The notes under the pieces are model-generated. The model worked only from the letters and a program-made list of their open reading frames with translations, ran no database searches and was not told the origin of the DNA. From Gnomoniopsis sp. IMI 355080 (Eukaryota > Ascomycota > Sordariomycetes > Diaporthales > Gnomoniaceae): a stretch of 64,000 nt of DNA. Below are positions 23,562-33,354 of this stretch, in pieces. Position numbers and translations under genes: made by a program. The stretch lies in contig JAPEVC010000170.1 in the NCBI GenBank assembly GCA_027946555.1, positions 1-64,000 on the forward strand. Reading direction: 5' to 3'. The number at the start of each line of letters is the position of its first letter. Position 1 is the first letter of the stretch.

Positions 23562-24023
23562 GGTGTTTGAAAATACTAAAATAACAAATGACGGTGTTTT
23601 CTTCCCCAAAAAAGGGTTCAAAGGTAAAGAGCGCGAGTTTTGTTGGAATAGGAATTGATTCATGTCCTAGGAAAAGGGCTCCACAGCAATATAAACGAAG
23701 AGGGATAACATGGCCTGCGCCCCCCAAGAGCAAGTCGTAGAATTGACAGAGAACCAACAAGTAAGGGGTTTATCCATTGCTCACGAACTACAGGTCGAGC
23801 TTGTGCGAGCCATTATTAGCCTTCGTCCATACGCAGCCCTGCGGTGTCACCGTTTCGGGTTGCAGGCCGGTTGGTCGCAACGACTGGCTCTCGTCAGTCC
23901 GGTCACTTCCAGTGCAGGCCCTGCCAAGGACCATTCAACTCCCAACCCAGGCCTCATCACACAGCTCTGAAAGGATTAAAAACTTCACCCGCTTTTGAAG
24001 GTTACACTTTGCTGCCTATCCAC
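23562..24023. other. Spacer between lactonase promoter and SDR 3' end
   Basis: Contains the lactonase upstream region and the 3' flank of the dehydrogenase. No feature is recognised. Confidence 0.5.
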
Positions 24024-25174
24024 CTATGCGAGTTTCCCAGGTACAAACGGGTGGCCTGCACTCAGCCCGCCGTCCACAGCCCATGCTTGCCCATTCACAT
24101 AACTACTCTCATCACTGCCCAAGAACAGCGCAACCCGCGCAACCTCATCGGCATTGGCTCCCCGCTGCAACGGGTTCAGCTGCCCAATTTTCCTCTCCGT
24201 GCCTCGCTGCCGTGCCGCGTCATACATGATTTTTGTCATGCCCGTCTCAATCACGCCCGGGCAGATGGCATTGACGCGGATGTTGGAGCCCACAAGCTGG
24301 TACGCCATCGTCGTGGCCATGTTAATCACTGCGGACTTGGAGGCAGAGTAGGCGGTCGCGCCGGCGTTGGAGCGAATCCCCGCGACGGAGGCCGTCATGA
24401 TAATGCTCCCGCTCGAGGTGGGCTTTTCGGCTGAAGTCTTGGCCATGGCGCGGGCCGCGTGCTTCGCCGCGAGAAACGGTCTGCAGTGTTTGGTGAGCTC
24501 TTGTCAGAACCATAACGGCTGGGTCCGACAGCACTGTGCACCAGGCCGCTCATCGCTGGCCGGGCTGCAGCGGAGGGCTCCAGCTTAGTTGGGGGGAGGG
24601 GGAGGGGGCCAACACGTACCCAAGAGTATTCACTCTCAACGTCTCCATGAAATCTTCTTCCGTGACATCCGTAAATAGCGCATGATTACCCGTGATTCCG
24701 GCATTTGCAAACATCACGTCCAGTCGTCCATAGCGCTTCAGGGCGTCGTCCACAACCGCCTTGACGGCCGGCTCGTCAGCGGCATCGAACTTGCGCGTGT
24801 GAACCTCGCAGCCAGGGTAGAGAGACTTTATCTGCCTCTCGTGGTAGCCCAAATATTTGTCGTCAAAGTCACAAATATAGACGGCTTTTGCGCCGTTTTG
24901 GGCGAATTGATGTGCTGTTGCTCGCCCTATGCCTATGGGCGAGTTGGCGCCTAATGAAAGATCTTAGCATGGGAGTCTCAGAAGTGAAGATTCGAGCCAA
25001 GTTGAAGCTTAAATTACCCGTGATAATTACAACCTTTCCTTGTGCCCGGGGTCCATTGGACGCTGGAGCAAGCTGCTTGATTGGCAGTATGCCCTCATAC
25101 GTCGCGGTCTCTACGACGGCTGCGTCAAGTTGCTTGCCGATGGCACTGACTCTGTCCTTTGCTGCGCTGGCCAT
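24024..25174 (-). CDS. Short-chain dehydrogenase/reductase (classical SDR)
   Basis: Three exons on the minus strand: 25174-25018, 24950-24620 and 24480-24024 (introns 67 and 139 nt), giving 314 residues. The frame continues upstream only from a non-ATG codon, so ATG 25174 is the start. The Rossmann NAD(P)-binding motif TGANSPIGIGRA spans the first intron (about 52-63). It is followed by an acidic residue after beta2 (CDFDD), NAG at about 130, and the catalytic Ser194, Tyr207 and Lys211 in TASVAG and YSASK. NAICPGVIETGM follows. A roughly 45-residue N-terminal segment precedes the fold. Asp after beta2 suggests NAD(H) preference. The substrate is unknown. It shares a 244-bp divergent promoter region with TYW2. 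Confidence 0.92.
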
Positions 25175-25418
25175 CTTGTGATCAATGTCTGAGAAGCCCT
25201 TCCCTACAGAAAACAAGAATAAGAGGACTTTGATATAATGTTCTTGAAATGCAACAGTGAAGTATCTAGAGAATTATGTCAAAAGTGAAGTGTGAGGGGG
25301 TCGTCCGGTCCAGCCAAGCGCGGATCCCGAGCCGAGGCATTCGGGGCGCCGATTTTCTTGGAGAAACTTCACCCTGCTGGCGTCTCATTCGCATGCTGCC
25401 CCCCCCCTCCCTTTCGAC

Positions 25419-26657
25419 ATGGCACGTCCCAAGCAAAAGGCGCCGAACCCCATTTCTGCGGCTGTTCAAGAATGGCTTGATCAGTTCCGCAACGAGCTGG
25501 ACGCCGCGGCCACGGTGACAACAAATGCTGAAACATTGATCGCAGAGGCGCCAAAACGATGGGTCACATATGAGCCCATGGTCCTGCTGCCCAGTGGTAG
25601 CTTCACCTCAGCATCATGGACGCAAATCTGGTCGAGAACGTCTACCTACTCCAGAGATGAATTGTGGAGGAAGATTTTGCGTAACATTGGCGAGAAATCG
25701 TCGGAAAAGACGACCCATTTGGCTGCAAATGACGGCATACCATTGACTCTGGCATCCGGATCGAGCAGCTCGCTCCAGGAGGATCAGGAGAACATCTTGC
25801 GCAGCCCAATCGGTCTGCGCACACTATACGGTGACTTCGGTCCTTCGGAGATAAATGGCCATTCCGTCTCGGATGAAGATTTTGCGAGGGCTTTCTGGGC
25901 CTCGACAAAGCAGAACGGCATTTATCAAACCTGGGCGCCGCGCTGGACCATGTTCTCCCGAGGCAACGTAAAGGAAAAGGCGCGGCTGCTCGCATTCCAC
26001 GAACAGCAGAAGCACCCAATGGGAGACAAGTTGTCCCATAGGACTCTGCCACGATCCGCCCATTCGAGCGCCTGGGCTGTCGACCTATACGGCGGGATTG
26101 GCTACTTTGTGTTCTCGTATGCCAAGCTGGGCATGCGGATCCTCTGTTGGGAGTTGAATGCGTGGAGCGTCGAGGGACTGCGCAGAGGTGCGCGCGCCAA
26201 TGGATGGTCCGTCAAGGTCGTCAAGGGCGACGAGCTCAAGAGACCGACGCCGGAGCTTGTTGCGGACGAGGACAGGATCGTTGTCTTCCTGGAGAATAAT
26301 GACCAGGCGATGCGCAGGGTAAAAGAGCTACGGTCCCACGGTTTTGAGCTGCCAGTGACGCATGTCAACTGTGGTCTGCTGCCCCGGAGCGACGACAGTT
26401 GGCAGGCCGCGAGAAATATTCTGGGCGACACGGGTGATGGATGGCTGCACCTGCATGAGAATGTTGCAATGAAAGATATCGAAGCTCGCAGAGCCGAAAT
26501 TCAGGGTGCCTTTGACGATTGGGACGAACGTGATGGCGCCGGCCGGGCTGCAAATGTTGAACATGTCGAGCTTGTCAAGACGTTCGCACCAGATGTATGG
26601 CACTGCGTCTTCGACGTCTATATTACAAAGTCTAGGTCTATTAATGCACCAAGATGA
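25419..26657 (+). CDS. TYW2: tRNA wybutosine-synthesizing protein 2 (aminocarboxypropyl transferase)
   Basis: An intronless frame of 412 residues. TYW2/Trm12 transfers the 3-amino-3-carboxypropyl group of S-adenosylmethionine to the imidazopurine base at position 37 of tRNA-Phe, the second step of wybutosine formation, in the cytosol. The SAM-binding motif VDLYGGIGYFVF lies at 221-232, the ribose-binding WELN follows, then VNCGLLPRSDDSW near 313, LHLHENV, and the family-typical end VKTFAPDVWHCVFDVYI. The N-terminal half carries SPIGLRTLYGDF and FWASTKQNGIYQTWAPRWTM, typical of the Trm5/TYW2 family. Two upstream ATGs (25276 and 25393) open an out-of-frame ORF running past the start, so initiation may depend on leaky scanning. 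The gene converges on the next one with only 81 bp between stop codons. Confidence 0.93.
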   Translation: MARPKQKAPNPISAAVQEWLDQFRNELDAAATVTTNAETLIAEAPKRWVTYEPMVLLPSGSFTSASWTQIWSRTSTYSRDELWRKILRNIGEKSSEKTTHLAANDGIPLTLASGSSSSLQEDQENILRSPIGLRTLYGDFGPSEINGHSVSDEDFARAFWASTKQNGIYQTWAPRWTMFSRGNVKEKARLLAFHEQQKHPMGDKLSHRTLPRSAHSSAWAVDLYGGIGYFVFSYAKLGMRILCWELNAWSVEGLRRGARANGWSVKVVKGDELKRPTPELVADEDRIVVFLENNDQAMRRVKELRSHGFELPVTHVNCGLLPRSDDSWQAARNILGDTGDGWLHLHENVAMKDIEARRAEIQGAFDDWDERDGAGRAANVEHVELVKTFAPDVWHCVFDVYITKSRSINAPR

Positions 26658-26738
26658 GCCAAGGAGAAAAGCCCTCTTGTGCCGGTCATATATATACCCC
26701 CTCCGTCGTCGTGGGCTCCCTCTTGCGGCGAGGAAAGC

Positions 26739-27485
26739 CTACGTGGGTCTCCTGAACTTCTCCGGGATGTTCTCTTCCACTATTCTCCTGGTCTTCATTA
26801 GCTCGAGCCTCTCCTCCTCCATCTCCATCTCTTCGTGCTTGCGGAAATGCTCGATGTCCTCCGGATGTGTAAGGTCCTCCAGCTTGGTATTTTCATCGTG
26901 ATACAGCTCCCAGTGGTGGATCTCGTACTCGTACTCGTCATCGCCGTGGTGCCCCGGTCCCGTGCCGAAATCGGGCAGTGTGCCGCCCTCGTGGTTGATG
27001 AATACGTCGAATTCGTCCCGGTTGATCACGCCGTCCTTGTTGTTATCGATTAACCGCAGGACCTCATTTACGATCTCTGTCTTGCGCTCGTCTGTTACAT
27101 GCTTGTTGGACTCGTCCATCAAGCCGTAGGTGCGTAGGATCTCCTGCCCTTCCCATTGGCCATCACTGTCGTAGTCGTGGAGAGCGAAGAAGGAGGAGGC
27201 GTCGAAGTCGGCTGCGTGGTGTTCCTCTGAGAATTTGTTGTTAGCGGTAATTACATGAACATTGGCCTTGCCGCAATCGATCCAGTGGATAGAACATAGG
27301 CAGCTTGCGAAAAATGCTCTGCCGGATGTTCATGCAAAGTGAATCGACATGAACTCACCCGCCATGTGTTTGGTCATCCAATTCGCATTTTCACTGACGA
27401 TTGGCTTCTGGCTGTGCTCGCCGTGATCGCCGTGCGCGAGGCATGCGCCGCCCAGCGCAAGCGTAGTAAGAATGGCAGACAGCAT
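26739..27485 (-). CDS. SSP120: Secretory-pathway EF-hand protein, yeast Ssp120/nucleobindin-like
   Basis: Two exons, 27485-27359 and 27226-26739 (intron 132 nt), give 204 residues. A signal peptide (MLSAILTTLALGGACLAHG) is followed by a His-rich stretch and FFALHDY. Two canonical EF-hand loops follow: DYDSDGQWEGQE (60-71) and DNNKDGVINRDE (103-114), each with Asp at 1, 3, 5, Gly at 6 and Glu at 12. Downstream come the Ssp120-like block LPDFGTGPGHHGDDEYEYEI, a Glu-rich helix (KHEEMEMEEERLELM) and NIPEKF near the end. Yeast Ssp120 sits in the early secretory pathway with the cargo receptors Emp46/47; a similar role is inferred. No ER-retrieval HDEL or transmembrane segment is seen. Confidence 0.88.
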
Positions 27486-28201
27486 ATTTGGCGGATTGAT
27501 TTGAGGAATAGAGAAGGGGAAGACTTAGAAAAGGTAGGATTGGGCTGATCGGCCTTGTTCATGAAGGAACGGACTGGAACAAAAGGGGACTGCAAACAAC
27601 AGTCAATCAATCAATCAACGCCGGGCAAGGTCGAGTTTGACCTCTTCCGTCATGTCGTATCAACTTCCCGGTTGCGACAGCTATAGAACATTGCTCTTAG
27701 CTCCAGGGGGTCTAAGTTGGCACGGGCCCCTATGATATAGTGGGTCAGGTACTCGGGTTATACCTTACTGCGTACCTAGGTACTGCACTTAGTAGCCGGG
27801 GCACTGCTAAGTTTATTTAAGAGCTGCGCCGATCGACTGCCTGTACTTATAATCACACATACATACACACGGACAATACATACGTGTGGCAGTATATTGA
27901 CGATGAAGAATGAAGAAAGAATTCAATTCAGCAGCGTTAGGCTCGATTAGCTGACAATTGTCTCATCGCATGGTTGCTACTGTACGTAGTACGTAGATCC
28001 GGAATGGCACGTGCCGCCGTGTTCACTAATAACCCCGGGAGTCGCGTCTCCAATGTTCCCCCAAAGAACTTGGCGCGCCAACCTGACTATTTACTATAGA
28101 CCAGTTCTCAAGCACACTCCCAACCTGACCAAACACAACAGGACTACCTTCGTGCGATCGCATGAATTGGCAGGCAATTCCTTTCCGGAGAGTACAGGAT
28201 C
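27486..28201. promoter_or_regulatory. Divergent promoter region of SSP120-like gene and ORC6
   Basis: 716 bp between two divergent starts. It contains the palindrome GTACCTAGGTAC at 27772-27783 and the GC-rich palindrome TTGGCGCGCCAA at 28070-28081, about 120 bp before the ORC6 ATG. Between them the sequence is AT-richer, with several ACATAC repeats around 27855-27885. Confidence 0.55.
28070..28081. promoter_or_regulatory. Perfect palindrome TTGGCGCGCCAA upstream of ORC6
   Basis: A perfect 12-bp palindrome with a GCGCGC-like centre, 120 bp upstream of ORC6. It resembles E2F/MBF-type G1/S elements (TTTSGCGC, ACGCGT) but is not identical to either. A cell-cycle role is inferred from the gene it precedes. 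Confidence 0.4.
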
Positions 28202-29469
28202 ATGAGTCGTCCCGTAGAGCAGGCTTTGCTCTCTCTTCTGCCCACCCAAAATTCAGACCTCCCTTCGCCCCTCGTCGAGCTCGCCAGGTCTTTACTTGCC
28301 CAATCTCGCAACAAAGTCAGCACACTAAAGGCAGACGAAGAGATTGCGCGGACCTATGCATGCTCACACCTTGCTTGTGACAGGTCAGCAAGGTCCTTGA
28401 GATCCGGAGCGAAAACTGGCGTCGATCATTGACCTCTTTGTGCCTCTTATACAGACTGAAGATCACTCTCAATCTCCCGCCCATCGAGCCCCGCCCACCA
28501 GTGCCACCGCGTGTTTACAAGCGAATTTATTCTCTTCTCGACAAGGAACTCCCAGTCTCTTCTCTAGCTGGCCGCCCTAGACTCAATGGCCGCAGCACGT
28601 CCAAGTCGCAGGGCCTGAGCTCCCCTGTGTCTCGAGGAACGCCTTCTAGAGCTACGCCCACTAAAGAGACCTCTCTGTCACAGTTTCGCGCGCCAGCAAA
28701 TGCCGGCAAATCTTCCAGGTTCAACCTCAAGAGCGCATCCAAGCAGAAGGACTCGGAATTGCCACCTTGGATACGTTCAACGGTGCGCCACATTTGTACG
28801 GCTTTGTTGAAGGAAGATGGCCCGGACCTTGCACCGACCGTTGAGGCTGGCTTGGATGCCATCATTGCACCTTATCGCAATCGGACTCAGGATGAGTGGG
28901 TGAATGCCCACCTCACTGCTTTGGTGGGTGCCATATACTTGTATGTGTCACAGTCTGCAGCTCTTGCCCCCGGGGAAAAAATGACAACAGAGAGTTTTCA
29001 AGTGGGTTACAAGAGCGCACGCAAGGAAATCCTGGCTGCGCTCCGTGTTGCGAGAAATGACATCCAAGTTCCTACTACGATAACAAGGGGGAAGAAAGCT
29101 GAGGTCACCGAGGACGAGGAAACTGCATTCTGGGCCGGATGGCAGGAAAGCATCAAGGTAGCCGACTTTGACCAGGCCGTCCAAGAAGTGGCCAACAGGG
29201 ACTGGCTTAGCAGTGACTGGTACCGGAGCATCGACTTTCTCCGGGACCAAGCTGAACACGATGACGAGGGTGTCGACGCTGGCGAGACTCCAACGTCCGC
29301 AGCTGCCACTGTGCAGATCATGAGAGCCGACATGATGCTTCAGGACAAGTTCGACTACCTCAGTGATCGCCGTAGGGCCGACTATCGAAAGTGGGAAGCA
29401 GACATTTTACGACGCATTGAATTACTGGAGAGTGACCAAAGACCGGATGTCATGGACATAGATACGTGA
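28202..29469 (+). CDS. ORC6: Origin recognition complex subunit 6
   Basis: Two exons, 28202-28383 and 28455-29469 (intron 71 nt), give 398 residues. ORC6 is the smallest subunit of the complex that marks replication origins and helps load the MCM helicase in the nucleus. The N-terminus (RPVEQALLSLLP, TLKADEEIARTYACSHLACD, NLPPIEPRPPVPPRVYKRIY) is the TFIIB-like fold expected of fungal ORC6. A disordered linker follows with two consensus CDK sites, TPSR (Thr123) and TPTK (Thr128), matching the known CDK control of yeast Orc6. The C-terminal half starting ELPPWIRSTVRHICTALL is a second helical domain, ending in an acidic tail (DVMDIDT). Confidence 0.9.
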
Positions 29470-29526
29470 ACAGCGGCGGATCGACGCATGTTCTCTTGAC
29501 CCAAGAGATGCTCCACATCTGCGCCA

Positions 29527-30714
29527 ATGAGCCACTACGTCCAAAGGCTTTTGCCCTCGACGGGTCTTGGAGGAAGATTTATCGAAGGCCACGGATGTCT
29601 CGGTGGGTCTGCCCAAGGAATTCTTTTCTATCTCGATCACGCCAAAGCTGCTGGTATGCAGCTTCCTAGGCCCATCAGCCTGCTTCCTCAGTAAATTGTT
29701 GCCTTTCGACTATCTCTCTCCGGAAACTGTTGATGATCTCCTTGACTGTTTCAATAGCGAAGTCGCTGATATCCTTACGAACATCAAGAACACGAGGCAA
29801 CGAAGCCTAATCCACAGCTATAACCAGCTAACCTCAACGGTCTCAAGCTGCAGCCGTGCCACTGCCACATTTCTTCTCGACAACCAGGCTTCACTTCAGC
29901 CCACACTCGTGTAAAGGTTGATCCCTACCTTTTCTGCAAGTCTAGCACAAATCAGAGACCTATCATCTTGCTCTACATTATAATGCTTCGTGGGCTGAAG
30001 TTGCCGCTACATATACTCGATGCGTTTCTCGCTATTAACGGCCTCCCCGAGGAACGCGAGGCACTCTGTGAGAAATGTACGCCTGGCCATAGGGACGATT
30101 CTGTCAAAGTCACATTACTCCTCCGTCAAAATACTGGCGAAAGTACGAAAATGCAAGTCTCCATTGCATACAGACAAAGGATCGGCTTTACGTCCCATGC
30201 CTACATTGGGTATAACTGGATATCAGTCTATGTACAGCGCAAAATCAGGCCGGATGAGCCGTCTCAGACCCCAGCAGTGAGATTTGAGGCCTTGAAAAGG
30301 AAGCTACTGTCCTTACGGCAAGGGCACGATCAGTGATGAAGACTTCAACAACGAACTGCATCTTGTTGTTACGGACGAGCAGTCCTATGTACCCCCTGAG
30401 TTTGTAGAACGGCGCAAGGTATGTAACTTCTGTGTGCTTTCTGTACAATTCATGGCAGGGCTCATTCTGAGATATTCGCGATCCCACCCTGAGACTGCGC
30501 ACGCCATACCACTTTTGATTGCAAATATGTGGAACTGACCCTGTTGTTCTTGTAGAATATCATTTGCGACCAATGCGAGGCAACTTTCGAGGATTATTAC
30601 TGGGAAGAAAACAGACTCTCATCGCCAGGAGATCCATGGAGTTCGCGAGGGTTTAAACCCGCTACCCGACAGTGTGCTAGAGGGGATCACCGAGCGCTTG
30701 GGATGCTATCATAG
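29527..30714 (+). CDS. Unidentified multi-exon gene or recent pseudogene next to ORC6
   Basis: Four coding segments join into one reading. ATG 29527-29690 (ends in LPRPISLLP) splices at GTAAAT 29691 to an acceptor TTTCAATAG at 29757. 29758-29908 (EVADILTNIKNTRQRSLIHS) joins a segment starting at 29956 (LLYIIMLRGLKLPLHILDAF), either through a 47-nt intron 29909-29955 or a variant using GTAAAG 29911. The frame then appears to shift by one base near 30310 (KRKLLS, then YGKGTISDEDFNNELHLVV). It runs to donor GTATGT at 30419 and resumes at 30556 (IICDQCEATFEDYYWEENRL), ending at TAG 30712-30714. Phase-matched introns and coding-like sequence argue for a gene. The shift near 30310 is either a mutation, an assembly error or an intron I failed to see. 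Family unknown; the CxxC near the end is the only motif. Confidence 0.45.
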
Positions 30715-30804
30715 CACATGTAACTGATTCAGCAAGCAAGTGACTATTTCCAGCATGAGCACTCGATCGTATGTAAAATCCGGAAACGCTGTGTTCCACA
30801 CAAC

Positions 30805-31339
30805 TCAGCCAATTTTATGACCAATCAATCCAAAATGTCCGGACCAAGCTGACGATTGTCCAGCAGAAAGGGCTGATACGTTCATAACATTCCGCACACC
30901 TCTTTCAAGAAGCTTCCGGTTGGTTAGACCATCCGCCAGTACGGCCAGGCAATATTTGATCGGAAGTGTTTGGAGCCAATGAGAGACAACAGTAAATCCC
31001 TCCACATGGCTTGACTTGCTCTGGAGACAATGGATCTGCAGATTTAAGCCAAGCCAAGATGGCATTCTTATCTCCCACGTGCGGAAATCAAGTTTGAGCG
31101 ACTGTCCAAAGTAATTGACCAGTCACACGCCAGCCACCATATGTGTCCATTCCCCAGCCCCTACCTGTACTACTGTCCTTTGTGAGTATCAGCTTCAGCT
31201 TGAGTGCCCAAAGGGCCTTCTCGGCAACACGGCGACTAATTTCACGCAATTTTAGTTGCCAATTGAGGCCATCCAGAGTGTGAATGCTACCTGAATTAAA
31301 ATTTCTGCTTTCAAGTGTATCAGTCAGTCGCCGCCACAC
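30805..31339 (-). pseudogene. Possible remnant of an unidentified minus-strand gene
   Basis: Two coding-like segments on the minus strand lie in different frames. The upstream one (31339-31088) contains LNWQLKLREISRRVAEKALW. The downstream one extends as SLKLDFRTWEIRMPSWLGLN and VVSHWLQTLPIKYCLAVLAD to a stop at 30805. No GT-AG pair I found connects them in phase, so either a frameshift or an unrecognised intron separates them. No start exon could be placed. No family is recognised. It lies tail-to-tail with the unidentified gene next to ORC6. Confidence 0.25.
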
Positions 31340-33354
31340 GGGAAGGCGCTCAGCGATCCCCGGTCAACATCACGGCTGCAGACTTCCAGACTATACCTCG
31401 ATCCACGTCGTGACCCACACAACCAAGGCTTCATGAAGCTCGCCAGCGCGCAGCCTAGTCACGATACGGTGAGCCAGCCGCTGCTTAGCATTCCACAATC
31501 AAGACGGTCGTTGACACGTTGCTGCGTCGTGCATGACGGCATGGCAAATTTATGTCTCAGCTAGGATTGCAGACTTCATCCGAGGATACAATCGCTTTGT
31601 TCGTATCCACGAACAGACACATATCCCAAGAATTGAGCCGTGTGTGATGGGACATAATCAACGCTACATACAGAGGCAAACATGGCCAGTTTGGAGGCAG
31701 AAGGGAAAGCTCAAGCGAGCAAATCACCCCAGGCACAGAACGGCTCCAGCGGGTCACATACGGGTGGACTCGAGGTCAGTTACAACCGTACAATACCAGA
31801 GCCGGGCGTGTAAGACGGCTTGTTCCACGGGTCGTTCTCTCGCACAGCAGCTCTGTCAAGTCTCACCATTTCCTGTGGTTCATCGCGTACCTGGGACGGT
31901 CATTGGATAGAGTCATTGCCATTCGCGCCGCAATTCGCTACCCTGGTCGACTGGGTAGGTGTGCTTTATGATCCTTTTAGTCTGCCGTCGTTTTCGAATG
32001 GCATGTCTTTTCTTTCGGATTTCATGGGGCTGGGGGAGATGGGGTCCGTCGACAACGGCCCGGTGAGACTGGCCGTAACAAAAGCAACTTGGGGGCAGAG
32101 AACAGTCGCCGCATGCGCGCCCCTGGCGATCCCACCCTAGATCCAGCCGCATCGCGGTACGTTTCTGCCCCACGGGTCACCAAGCGGCTCCATTATGGCG
32201 TACATGACTGTATGCAGAAGGATTCTATTTTGGACCCATCTTCAAACACGGAATGCCAAGTACACTCAGGTTCAGGTCGGTCAGACACGGGGCGGACAAG
32301 TCAACCTCTTTGTGTGCGTGTTTCAGCTCTCGACTCTGACAATGGCAAGCCTCAAAACGTCAATTCATGGCTTCAAGGGGTAATTCAATACGATATACAA
32401 TATCAGGCCACAATTATACGAGTCTCCCGATTATCGATATGGTTTTCCAATGAAGGCTCTGGCCTGCTGTCATTAATCGTCGAGCTGAGGAATAACGAGG
32501 GAAAAGCAACACGTCGAAAGTGTCTGCGGCTAGCTGCTTTTTATTCATGCACCTCAACTATTGTTCCCCGGAAAAGCTAGTGACGATGCATACGAGCTGT
32601 CCATTCTCGTCTGGCTACGGGCGAGTGCATATTCGTGCGACCGCTAGTATCTCATCTGCGTGGCGCACCCTCACGGCCTGCCCCCACCGCCCCAACTACT
32701 TCTTCCTGTCTATCATGTCTTTGTCCGACCTCCAAGCGAATCCCGGCTGTGGGAGACTTTTTGCCGTCTGCCTGTTCTCTAAAGCATGCCCCGTTGCTCG
32801 AGTGACACGGCTGTGGAGCCATCGTGATGCTTGGCAAACCATCCAATGGCAGCAACTGGTTGGTTGGCTAGTCTGACAGGAGCGCCATGGACGAGGAGCT
32901 TGGGGTCCGAGGGGGGGGGGGTTGGTTTACATATATTAGCCTTATTGGGAATTGACACATTCTGTGCGTGCTGCGCATATGGGGCTAAGCCAGGAGACAA
33001 CGGGGTCGACATCTCTCTATATACGACACAGCCGCTTTTCCATTCTCGCTGCTGCTCTTCTACATCTTCTGTCTCTGCCTTGCCAGCCTTGAGGTCACAC
33101 GGGCAGGTGCCTCTATTTTTCGCCCACATTCATATCACTCCACACTCGTTTGCTCATTCTTGCCCCTTGTGCTCTCGCGATCGCTCTCTATCCATACGTT
33201 AGTATCGTATGATTTCGCATTGGCTTGATTTGGTATTTGTCCTTTCGCACTTGATTGTCGGTCCTGTGATGGAAAGGTCTCGCTCGTTACACCTCCTCCA
33301 GCCACCGTGAACTTGGGCGTCTTCGTATCCCGCGTTTGTGATTTGAGATATAAG
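31340..33354. other. 2-kb spacer upstream of the membrane-protein gene
   Basis: No supported gene. A G11 run lies at 32911-32921. From about 33020 to 33200 the sequence is pyrimidine-rich, as expected for a promoter and leader of the plus-strand gene that follows. An ATG at 33209 opens a short hydrophobic frame (ISHWLDLVFVLSHLIVGPVM) that could be an upstream exon or uORF. Confidence 0.45.

Noticed and set aside
23562..23663. 34-residue N-terminal extension of the lactonase from an upstream ATG
   Set aside because: It would bury the clear signal peptide that begins at 23561.
33209..33306. Hydrophobic short frame as signal-peptide exon of the membrane protein
   Set aside because: The only splice joining it in phase would be a 41-nt intron, shorter than any other here; kept only as a possibility in the spacer note.
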